From positions 14,064,501-14,128,500 of the forward strand of contig NC_016132.3 of assembly GCF_000005505.3 (NCBI RefSeq): a stretch of DNA of 64,000 nt. The letters are read 5' to 3'. The first letter of the stretch is position 1. Each line of letters begins with the position of its first letter. The position numbers and the translations under genes are program-made. This stretch comes from Brachypodium distachyon. Taxonomy: Eukaryota > Streptophyta > Magnoliopsida > Poales > Poaceae. The notes below the pieces were generated by a model, which searched no databases, was not told the origin of the DNA, and was given only the letters and a program-made list of their open reading frames with translations. Positions 35,603 to 45,776 of this stretch are shown one piece after another.

Positions 35603-38586
35603 TCCCGTAGAGTTTTTTGATTGTTCCAGGTTTGGGTATACCGTATCTGTGTTTATTTACTATTTGACTACTTCACCCTAGAACCTTGATGACATCACCA
35701 TTTGTTCACTGATTTGTTTGTGACAGGCTTTCTGGAGTGACAGAAACAGCTGTAATGCTGAAACTAGTTTTGAAGTGTGGCTACGGTGCCAGAAGGAAAA
35801 CTTTCGAGCAAAGGCATATTCTGCTACTGCTAAAGAAGTTCCCTTGGGAAACCCATGGCATTGGGAGGTGTGTTTTATGATTATTTTTGAAGATATAAGC
35901 ATCTCAACCTTACATACACCTTGGTATTATTTTACTCATTGCAATATATTCTTTTATCACGACCAGTTGGAATATGAATGTGAGAGATATCTTTCTGCCT
36001 ATATTGACATGTTGCGAGTGCTGGATGAAACTGATCATTTTGCGGAGGTAATTTTTGAACAACTACCAAAAGTTCCCCACAAAACACGCTTGTCCATGTA
36101 TTGTGAAAGTTAGATAGTTGCAATAGTATGATGAATCTTTGTTATCAAGAGATCAATAAGTCATCTGCCATTACACTTGCAGCACATTGACGTGGACAAG
36201 GAAAGTCTCTTTCAGAAATTGAGTCCTGACTTGAGATCTAACTATGCGATCAACAGCTGTGCGCACCTTATATGATGATCTCATTTAGACAAGAAGTAAG
36301 GATGTCAATTGGTACATGCATGTATCCTCTTATGTATATTGTCTTACATGTTATTTTTTGTTGTTTTTGAAGCGAAAATTCTATTCGATGTCTGCTGTGA
36401 TACGTAACAGAAAAATCCGCAATCTTTTTCACAAACTGATTAAGCTTAAACCTTACATTAAGGTATTTTTTTCTCAATTCTTGCATTTTTATGCTAATAA
36501 GTTAGAGAACTATCATTTTTATCCTGGTAACTTTCAGGGATCTGATCGTGCTTATGATGTTGTAAGTCACCTCAAACGAACTTCTGAGATACCTCCTGAA
36601 CTTTCTAAATATGTGGCACAATCTGTTGAAGCGAGTATTTCCTGTGTCCATAAAATCCTTTAGATGCTATCTATCGTCATACTAGCCGTAACATTTTTCA
36701 TTCCTTTTCAGCTTCTCCTTCGTTCTGTATTATATTTCTGGGAGCCTACATTTCATCCCATGATACGTCAGGTGACTCATGGAACTTAGGGCTTTATTAT
36801 TATTATTATTCTCATGTCATATTGTATCATGAACTGTTTGCCCATGGTGCAATGAATTTATTTCATTCTTGTTTAGGCCAACATGGAAAAACTTTGGATG
36901 TAGTTGATGGGTTAATGGCAAGGGAAGAATGCTTAGAGGTTTGTCCACATGCTACATTGGGACCTGTTTGAACTTCATCATGATTAATATTCATTTTTTC
37001 TTTTGCAGCCAGTTGCACCGCTTATTAGAGATTTCCCGCTTCATTTGCAACCTTATGCACATGCTTTGATTAAGTCTAAGCTTGAAGAGTCTAAGGTATG
37101 TATGGCTGATTTATTTTTTCTGAAATTCACTGTTCTTTGTTGATATCAGGATGGCATCACTAATTAAAATAGCCAGTTGTCACATTTAATGAAATTTGAG
37201 AAAGTAGACCTTATTCGGCACTTCACCACTGTCATGTTATGTCATCCCATGATGCCACCTTTCCTCAACTTTCTGGACAAATAAAAGAATTATTCTTAGT
37301 ATTTTATTGTTGCCAGAGTGATTTATTGATGCCCTCTTCGTCTTCCTTCTTTGTTCTTTTGCGTTGAACAGCTTCAATTTGCTAATGTAACTCCCTTTTT
37401 CCCAGTACTATGTTGCAGTAAATCAAATAAGGTTGCATGAACAGTTTGATGAGTTTTTGGCCTCTAGCAAGTTGGACTGTGATGTGTATCGGTTCATGTT
37501 TTCAAAGGTTACTCTTCCTGTTCAGATAGACGTAAGTCATTTCATATTTTCTGATGTAGCTTTTGCTGTTCAGATAGATGTTAGTGAATTTAGCAATTCA
37601 CAGTTTTAAAATAAAGGAATTCATTAATCTTGTTTCATATGATTTACAGGAAGATTGTATGGAGGTTGTTGTAAACAAGGTGCCAAGTAAGTTTTGGGAA
37701 TTGGAGCCTGCTCTAAGAAAACTATCTTTTGAGGTATTAATGAATCTTGTACGATTCTAAGCTGCTACCCTTTTTGTTTTTGTTCCTTAACAAGTTTCTT
37801 TTCTGCTTTAGCGGAGAGCAGACATTGTACAAGTGGAGACTGAAATCTACACCTATCTTGAATGTTTGCAAGGACTCTTTGCGAGTGAGGAAGTACGTAT
37901 ACAACAGTTAATCCGCTGTTTTACTGCTTGCTCAAGCGGCTCTTATTCCTTTATCTGTCCTTTTTTCCTACTGAGATTCTGAAATTTTTGTCCCTTTTTC
38001 ATCTGTCCTTTTCTTTCTGATGTAGCATTTGGATGGTATTACTTTAGTTACTTAACATAAGGTAAAATCTTTGTTTAAATATTGTACTGATTGTTAATAA
38101 TCACACGCCAGAGAATAAGGAGATCTATGGGCGTGGACGTTTTGAACTTCCCTAGATACACATGTGTGTTTTTACAAATTATGAACTTTCTGACGGAGGT
38201 TGGGATTGGGATTGCGAGGAATGTTCTGAACTTCCCTCGATACACGAGTGAACTTCCGTTATATATATGGTGAACTTCCCGACGGTCTCTGAACATCCGC
38301 CGATTGTAATTTTTGCCCGTGTCAGAGAAGAAGGAGGTCTACGGGCGTGAACGTTCTGAACTTCCATCGACAGACGAGTGAATTTTCATTTTATAGACCT
38401 TGAACTTCATTGGTACAAGATTTTTGGCCAGAAAGTTTTGCTAATCCAGATTAACAAGACTACTACACCCGATTTTTTGCAGCCTGCCAGTTAATGAACT
38501 TCCAAATCTGAACATGTGAACTACCACGAAAACAACATGTGAACTTCCCTACCATGTGAGGAAGCCGCCCGCGTCACCGGAGAAAA

Positions 38587-38890
38587 GAGGTGGTAGCCGA
38601 GGCCGGTCGGGGGAGGTAGCGAGTGACGGCATCGCGGGCTCCCTCCCGTCGGCCTCCGCCGCCGCTTGCTCGCCCGCGTTGGGGAAGGAGGTGGTAGCCG
38701 GGGCCGGTCGGGGGAGGTGGCTCGCGCGGCCGTCGCGGGCTCCCTCGTGTCGGCCTCCGCCGCCGCTCGCTAGCCCACACCGAAGGAAGGAGGTGGTAGC
38801 CGAGGCCGGTCGGGGGAGGTAGCGCGTAACGGCGTCGCGGGCTCCCTCGCGTCGGCCTCCTCCGCCGCTCGCTCGCCCGCGCCGGAGGAA
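38587..38890. repeat. GC-rich minisatellite, ~101-bp unit x 3
   Basis: The words GAGGTGGTAGCCG(A/G)GG and GCCGGTCGGGGGAGGT recur with starts at about 38587, 38688 and 38790. Each unit also has TCGCGGGCTCCCTC and TCGGCCTCC. Open frames across it are low-complexity and not credible genes. The preceding 38.1-38.5 kb is littered with GAACTTCC words of unknown origin. Confidence 0.85.
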
Positions 38891-38979
38891 GTCGGGATCG
38901 GGGGTTGTCGGGTGTGGGGATTGGGGGTGGTCAGGTGTGTCTGTTTAGGAATAGTTCCTACTTAAGGTTAAGTAGGAAG

Positions 38980-40304
38980 TGTTGGGAATATGCCCTAGAG
39001 GCAATCATGTATGATGTAATTCCCAATGTATTCATAAATATTATTAAGTTGTCCTTGTTTGAACATCTGATATGTATCATTGAATATGTGATTTGATTGT
39101 GGAACTATGTATTCATGTTGTTCATACTAAATTGTCCTTAGTCATTGAGGTTGTGCTGGACACATAACCTAGACTAATGTGAAAATTGGTTGATGACTCG
39201 GTTCCACTTGTCATGGGCATGGTGATGTCATTCCAGCTTACACGGACTCGGCTAAAGAGTTTAGCGAGTCGGACTGACCCATATTGAGATGCAACGAGTA
39301 GGTCGTCATTTGCATGTATCAATCAATGTAATCCTTAGACCTGAGGTTATCGCACAATCCGAGTTGTGGATCACCAACTTAGGTTCTGTCAAACGTTGTT
39401 CCGTAACAGGGCAGTTATAAAGGCAGAGTTCAGGTTGACTGAGAATCAAGCTGTGTGATGTGGATAACCAAGATGGGATTTTGCCCCTCCGACTGGAGAG
39501 ATATTCTCTGGGCCCTCTCGAGTGATATGATTCGGGAAGCATGGCCATGCGCGACTTGGTTAACTGTTAACCGGGTCGATCGACTAAGAGTTAGTCGGAT
39601 GAATCATATATCACAGATCGAGAAGAGAGTTGAACTATTAAAGGGATGACGATTAATCGCCTATAGTTCGACAAGGTATATCGTGAGGCAAAAGGGACTA
39701 AGACGTATGTCACATTGGAAGGTACGTCGTCATGACTCGATGGTACTTGGGAGTCGGCGCGTTCTGCTAGGAGCCGCTACCGATTGATCGATTGTGAGTC
39801 GGACTCCAATCGTGTCCAAGTCGCCATGAGCCTGTGGGATCACACACTTAAGAGCGGGAGCAAGTATTTGGTTGGGTTGGACCCGAACTGGAATTGGGCT
39901 GACAATGCGAGTTGGACTCGCAGGGTGGATGGGCCACAAGGCTTGGAGCCCACTTCCACTCGATATATAAGCAGGGGCGTGGGATGCCTAAGGGCACGGT
40001 TTTTCCACTCTCATGCGTTGAGAACCCTAGCTCGATTCAGTTCAACCGTCGCACCGGACCTAGCAGTCCGCCGCCGGAGCTCCTCCTCGCACGTGTGGAT
40101 ACCGGCAGAGGTGCTGTACGTTCAGCACGTCGACGATCGCGGGATTGGATCGGCTGGATCGGATCGAGGGACTGCACTGCATCAAGGCGCCGCATCAATA
40201 GTCCGCAACTGCGCGTCTAGTGGTAATCCTCGTGGCCTTCTACCTCGGCTAGATCTTGGGAGTTCGCGTAGGAAAAATTTTGTTTATCTCTACGCGCCCC
40301 TTCA
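38980..40304 (+). mobile_element. Solo LTR, 1325 bp, Copia-like (Angela/WIS-like start)
   Basis: The sequence starts TGTTGGGAATATGCCCTAG, like the LTRs of Triticeae Angela/WIS/BARE elements, and ends CCCCTTCA, giving TG...CA ends. It is flanked by the same 5-bp repeat GGAAG at 38975-38979 and 40305-40309. A TATATAAG motif at about 39963 fits an LTR promoter. No internal retrotransposon sequence lies beside it, so it is best read as the product of LTR-LTR recombination. Confidence 0.85.
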
Positions 40305-40333
40305 GGAAGTTAGGTAGGTTCATGTTTAGTCCA

Positions 40334-40338
<5 letters not shown>

Positions 40339-40396
<58 letters not shown>
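40339..40396. repeat. (AT)29 microsatellite
   Basis: 58 bp of uninterrupted AT dinucleotides, 34 bp beyond the solo LTR. Confidence 0.97.
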
Positions 40397-40399
<3 letters not shown>

Positions 40400-40815
40400 G
40401 TTGATCATCGAAGTCGACTGGTTTGCCTTACATTCGCGTACGGGCCTCTCTGCCAATTCCTGATATGTAAGGTTTGTCCTGTTTGTGTCGCACGCTTATG
40501 CATATATTGGACCACATACACGTCGGCCCATGTGAACAATGATGTTCGTGGGTATACAACCTCGATAAGAAAAAAAAACAATCGTTCGTCCGCCTCACGC
40601 ATCCTCCCTGACCCAACTCGCTCCCTCAACCTCCTCTTCTCTCTTGAACAACTTTGATGGGCGTATGTTAGTGACACTTTGCTCAACTTTGTGGCAGTCA
40701 CATTTTGCTCAACCTTTTGTGGCAGCCGCACTTGCCTAATGTTTGTTGTGGCGATGTCAGTCACAAACCAAACGTGTGTGAAAGCTCCCAAAGTGGGATA
40801 CAAGGATGACTATTA

Positions 40816-41783
40816 GGGTGTGTTCGGAAGCAGTCCAACTTCCAACTTCTTAGAAATCCGATGTGGAGCAGTGTCGAACAGGCCAACTCCGGAAAGCTTA
40901 GATCCGTGAAGCTAGACAAATCTGCTGTACAAAACGCGGAGCTACCCTTTTGACGATTCCCAGATCGGCAAAACCTGGAGCAGCACAAAACTACGAGCGA
41001 ATTGCCACCGCCAAGTGAATAACGTTTGGTTGGGTCTTTTCTTCCTCGTTCGAGTTGACACCGAGCACAACGCCGCCTCTGAACAAACCGGGAGGGTCTC
41101 CATCGCCGCCCAATGCAGCCTCGGTCCTCGACTCCGGCCGCCGCCACACTAACCCTGGCCCGAGGCACTCCCACGGCCAGAGATGCCCCGGGCCCCATCC
41201 TGCACCCCGGAGCAACGCCCAGCCCCCTTCAGCTCCACGGATTGACGCTCAGGGGTCGTGCAACCGCCGGGTCCCGACCTCCTCCGATTGCAGATCCAGC
41301 CGCCGTTGTCGAACCAGCTCCATTGTAGCAGCTCCTCCGAGCTCATCGTCCCTCACGGGAGATCCTGACCAACTCTTACCGCACCAACCCACGTACCCAT
41401 CGATCCAACTAACAAATCAGTTCAATTCTTCCTTCCCCTGTTCTTGAATGAATTAATCTTGAAATCCGATCAACCAAATACAATCGATTTGGGACAATTT
41501 GATGATTTGCATCGGGACGCTGGAATCACGAGCTTCGGGCAGCGGTGCCGTCGAAGGGGGGTCGCGGTGGATTTTACATCGCATGACGAGGAGGACGCAC
41601 CAGCCACGAGCCCAAGTAGTATGTTGGTATTCCTTAGCAGGCCAACCCGATGAGAATGGGCTTTCGGCCCAATTGAACTCAGAGCAGTGCCGAACGTTTT
41701 TAACTCCGATCGGGACGCCAGAGTCGCTGCGGGAAGCTGGATCGAGGGAGTTTCGTGAAGCCAGACCGTTCCCGAACACGCCC
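40816..41783. mobile_element. PIF/Harbinger-like non-autonomous element, 968 bp
   Basis: Inverted ends GGGTGTGTTCGG and CCGAACACGCCC (one mismatch) with TTA on each side (40813-40815 and 41784-41786), the 3-bp TSD expected for this superfamily. The interior has no transposase; open frames in it are low-complexity. Confidence 0.75.
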
Positions 41784-41786
41784 TTA

Positions 41787-42459
41787 ATGTGTTATCAACA
41801 TCATGATCAATCAAGCAAAGCAGTTAACTGGCATCACATCAACAACGATCATACATATCAAAGTCGACGTACAACAAAGTAAAAATACAGTAGCAGAAGC
41901 ACACACAACACCATGAGATCAGAACACATGAAATAAGCATAGCACCATTGCCAAGTTAAGCATGCATGTGCACTCGATCTCAAGCCCTCAAGGGAGAAAC
42001 CAAACTGAAGAGGTGTACTGTCGGTCCTCAAGGTACTGGTACATGTATTTGGAGGAGCTATTGTCATCCAAGAAATTGATTCATCCTCCAAGCGATTTTT
42101 CGTTCTAAATCCTTTTGCACAGATTTTACTCTGAATTTTTATCACCGTCTAATTAACCAAGCATCCCTCCAAATGCAAACGCAGGCCTGAACTATCGAGA
42201 AGCATCCACCGTAGACCACAAAACACATGGGGAAAGAGCAGGAAAGAAGCAACCCGAAGCAAGACGAAGACACCACCAATAGCAGCGCTAGTCAACAAAA
42301 AAAAGCGTCGCAAAAAGAATGACAATAAGCAAGGACTAAACTCTTTTTTTTTTGGGAAGTAGCACTAGCAGTAGTAGCGAGCAGAGCAGCGTGCGTATCC
42401 ACACATCCGATTCCTCCGGAGGCCGCGGCTGCTGCTGTTCTCCCTCCACCAAATCAAAA
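41787..42459. promoter_or_regulatory. Upstream region of the DEG1 gene
   Basis: This AT-rich 673 bp precedes the DEG1 ATG. The last 100 bp is CT- and GC-rich, like a 5' UTR. No other gene is recognised. Confidence 0.4.
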
Positions 42460-45400
42460 ATGGCCGCCGCCGGCGCAGGCGCAGGCGCTGCCACCACTGC
42501 CTGCTGCTTCCTCGCCCCCTCCCCGTCTCTCCCGCCGCAGCGCCCGCGCCATTTCCTCAAGCACCTCGCGCGCGCCGCGGCGTCGACCACCAGGCCCGAC
42601 GCCGCCTCGCGCTCCCTCGCGCCCCCCGCTTCGCCGCCGCCTCTGTTGGCGGCCCCGGCGGAGGCGGCGCGGCGGACGCTGAAGTCCGCCGCGGGGACCC
42701 TGGTCGTCGCGCTCGCCTCGGCCGCGCTGATCCTCGGCGACGCGGGGGGCGGCGCCGCGTCCGCCTTCGTCGTCGCCACGCCGCGGAAGCTGCAGGCCGA
42801 CGAGCTCGCCACCGTGCGCCTCTTCAAGGACAACACGCCCTCCGTCGTCTACATCACCAACCTCGCCGTGAGGTAGGAGTGCTGTAGGACTTTCCTTCGC
42901 GTTCCTCGATCGGTTAACTTCTCGGCGTGCTAGTGTGCTGGGTCGTTGTGCTGATGCAAAAGCGAGCCTCTGTTCGGTTTGGTGTAGGCAGGATGCCTTC
43001 ACGCTGGACGTGCTCGAGGTGCCGCAGGGGTCTGGGTCGGGCTTCGTCTGGGACAAGATGGGCCACGTCGTCACCAACTTCCATGTCATCCGAGGCGCGT
43101 CGGATCTCAGGTTGCTTAAACAGAGCTCGTTACTGATGATTTTATTTAGCAAGAATGGAAACATGGTATGACAACTCTTGTAGAATTTACGGTCCTTGAA
43201 GCTTCATAAAATTGAGTAATTGCTGTGGACTTCTAAGAACTCGAACGAATAGACATGGGAAAGGACTTGCAAAACTGCAACTGGATGTTGATAAGCGGGG
43301 GTGATGTGTCTGCTGAGTGGAAACATCCCAATGAACTGTGACCACTTCCAGCTACCTGTTATCAATCGAATCATTTTTCCTAGCTTCACGTGTCCAATGA
43401 TTGTAGGCAATAGGCAAGTTATTGTAGTTGTTGATAGCACACATCTTTGAAGCTTTAGAATGGCTATACTTTGCATTCCCTTTTCATCCAGTAGTTAGGC
43501 CTGAGTAGTTAATGCTAAACATTTCATGCTCAAAGGTTCAAAGCTAACAATGACCTTGTAATGTTACATGCTGTCAATATATTCAAATATGCAGATAATA
43601 TAACCTAGACATCCATCTGTGTCAATATTTTTACCACTTTGGTGAATATTTATGATACGATGCTCTTGAATTCTGTTATGGCGAAGTGAAGTTACCGCTG
43701 TAGTTTTACACAGGGTTACGCTTGCTGATCAGTCAGTCTATGAAGCGCAAGTTGTTGGATTTGACCAAGACAAGGATGTTGCTGTTCTGAGTATCCAAGC
43801 ACCAAAGGATAAACTGAGGCCTTTGCCAGTTGGTGTGTCAGCAGACTTATTGGTTGGTCAGAAAGTATATGCCATAGGAAACCCAGTGAGTGCTTCTTAC
43901 ACTATGAATTATCTGTACATGTAGATTGATGTAGAAGTTTGACACGGAATACATTATACATTTATACTATGTCTCAAAGACTATTGTTCAGTGTTTTTGT
44001 TACTTGCAATGTGCACTGCATTCCTTATTTATGTATTTATTTATTTCCATTTCAATTTCAAACTGATCTTAAATAACCTTTTGGCCAGCTTGTTTTTTTT
44101 CCCTGATTATGTTGACATAGAAATAGCATTGGAGATGACTGAATTGCAAACAAGTAAACAAAATTAATCATGCCCCGCCACCAATATGCCAAACAGATTC
44201 TGTGTGAAGCTAATAGTTATGCATATGCTTTGGTACAATTTTGACTGTAGTTTATGGATGGAAAGATGTGATTATAATATTTCTGGTGATTTGGTAATCT
44301 CAGAGTAATAAATAACACAACTAATCATGTCCGACCACCAATATGCCAAACAGATTTTGCGCGAAGCAAGTTAAAATTTGGAGTATAGTTCATGGATGGA
44401 AAGAGGTTATTATAACATTCAATGATTTGGGGTCACTCTTTTTCGTAATGTGTAAGTATTACCTTAAGAAACTGATGCCAATAGTCTAACGTTCTTTACT
44501 TTTGTATTTGCAGTTTGGCCTTGACCACACTCTTACAACAGGTGTTATCAGGTATATTGGTTGGTTGAATTAATTACTTTTCTCTGATTCTTATGTTCAG
44601 TTTGTGATGCACTGAGACGGTTATGTTTGCTGTTTCTGCTGGTTTCCCCCAGTGGATTGCGCAGAGAAATTAGTTCAGCTGCAACAGGACGTCCCATACA
44701 GGATGTAATACAGACTGATGCAGCAATCAACCCTGGTAACAGTGGAGGCCCGCTTCTTGATAGTTCTGGAAACCTGATAGGTGTAAATACTGCTATATAC
44801 TCACCTTCAGGGGCATCATCCGGGGTCGGGTTCTCCATACCAGTCGATACAGTATGTCACTCGACATAATTTATGGTCTCATATCTGTCCTGATTCTTTT
44901 TATCTTCATTATAACATGTATTTCAAACATATTCAGGTTGGTGGCATTGTGGATCAGCTTATAAAGTTTGGGAAAGTGACAAGACCTATTCTGGGCATAA
45001 AATTTGCCCCTGATCAATCTGTAGAGCAGCTTGGATTAAGTGGAGTGCTTGTCTTGGATGCTCCTCCAAACGGACCAGCTGGCAAAGCGGTATTGTCTAT
45101 AGCTATTATAAATGGGTTTACTGCAAATTTGGTCGAACATTCATCAATTTTCCCACAGCACTCGTTCTAATTTTATGTCAGTTTCAGTTCATAATTGTAC
45201 AGATGGAATGAGAAGATCTTGAGTTGTTACTCCAGTACATTATAACCTCTGTTGAAGAATGTTCTCCTGTGTTTCCCATTAATAGAATTAAGAATAGCTT
45301 AAGAAAAATAGCAGTAAAATTCATTTGGCACAAGTTTAAACTTCTGTGTGGATACAATTTGATAAAACAACTCTGCTTTCCTGTTTCTTCCATATAATTC

Positions 45401-45776
45401 AGATAATGTATTTTTCTAGACAATTTCCTGCAGTACAGCACTTGTGCATCTGAAATTTCTACATGGGATGTCGTTTGCAGGGTTTGCAATCCACCAAACG
45501 GGATTCCTACGGGCGGCTTATCCTCGGGGATATAATCACTTCTGTGAACGGCACGAAGGTAGCTAATGGGAGCGATCTGTACCGGATTTTGGATCAGTGT
45601 AAAGTTGGAGAGACGGTAAGCCTTTCCATGTATTTATAAGAAACAAAGCTGTCACGCCATTGATAGCTGCTAAGGTGCTCATGTGCATGCTATTGCAGGT
45701 GACCGTGGAAGTCTTGCGTGGAGATCAGAAGGAAAAGATTGCCGTGATCCTTGAACCAAAGCCCGACGAATCATAA
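42460..45776 (+). CDS. DEG1: DEG1 chloroplast serine protease (DegP/HtrA family)
   Basis: Eight GT-AG exons (42460-42872, 42988-43110, 43714-43885, 44514-44551, 44653-44851, 44937-45089, 45481-45615, 45699-45776) give 436 aa. The N-terminus is Ala/Ser/Arg-rich and is followed by a hydrophobic stretch ([16 protein letters not shown]) ending near ASAFV, a bipartite signal for the thylakoid lumen. The trypsin-like triad is H170 (TNFHVIR), D200 (QDKDVAVL) and S279 (NPGNSGGPL). One C-terminal PDZ domain follows (RPILGIKF to the end). DEG1 degrades damaged lumenal and photosystem II proteins and acts as a chaperone. Length and residue spacing match Arabidopsis DEG1 closely. No frame breaks were found. 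DEG5 and DEG8 are less likely, given the transit peptide and the [20 protein letters not shown] stretch. Confidence 0.95.
44163..44432. repeat. Imperfect duplication (~157-bp period) in DEG1 intron 3
   Basis: CACCAATATGCCAAACAGATT and ATGGATGGAAAGA(T/G)G occur twice in order, in copies starting at about 44163 and 44320. Copy 2 is shorter by an internal deletion. The duplication lies inside the intron and does not affect coding. Confidence 0.75.

Larger units (their letters stand above)
23403..37892 (+). pseudogene. HASTY / exportin-5-like gene, decayed and split by a MULE
   Basis: Readable exons: 23403-23495 (ATG, 31 codons), 23641 to about 23750, 30692-30914, 32214-32366, 32746-32846, 33102-33372, 33655-33813, 34382-34848, 34921-35275, 35727-35867, 35967-36047, and more to 37892. 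Exon 2 (DALVKASLQLVRKGLPVEVQ) matches the N-terminal region of HASTY. GYKVIGLCASIEG, EFRHLRKLIKHTVIPLIKNC and EFWEEWVDVFLQHLLRHC match its C-terminal half. HASTY exports miRNA-related cargo from the nucleus. Most of the N-terminal half is missing between 23.8 and 30.7 kb. The frame breaks at 33700-33750 and again in a C run near 34661-34666, and probably near 36265. The exons after 35.7 kb are not recognised as HASTY. A strongly divergent functional paralogue is possible, but a pseudogene is likelier. Confidence 0.65.

Noticed and set aside
38556..38822. Possible 88-codon gene
   Set aside because: It lies wholly in the 101-bp minisatellite and its protein simply repeats with the DNA.
41055..41450. 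Pro/Arg-rich 130-codon frame
   Set aside because: It is inside the Harbinger-like element 40816-41783 and has no transposase-like motif.
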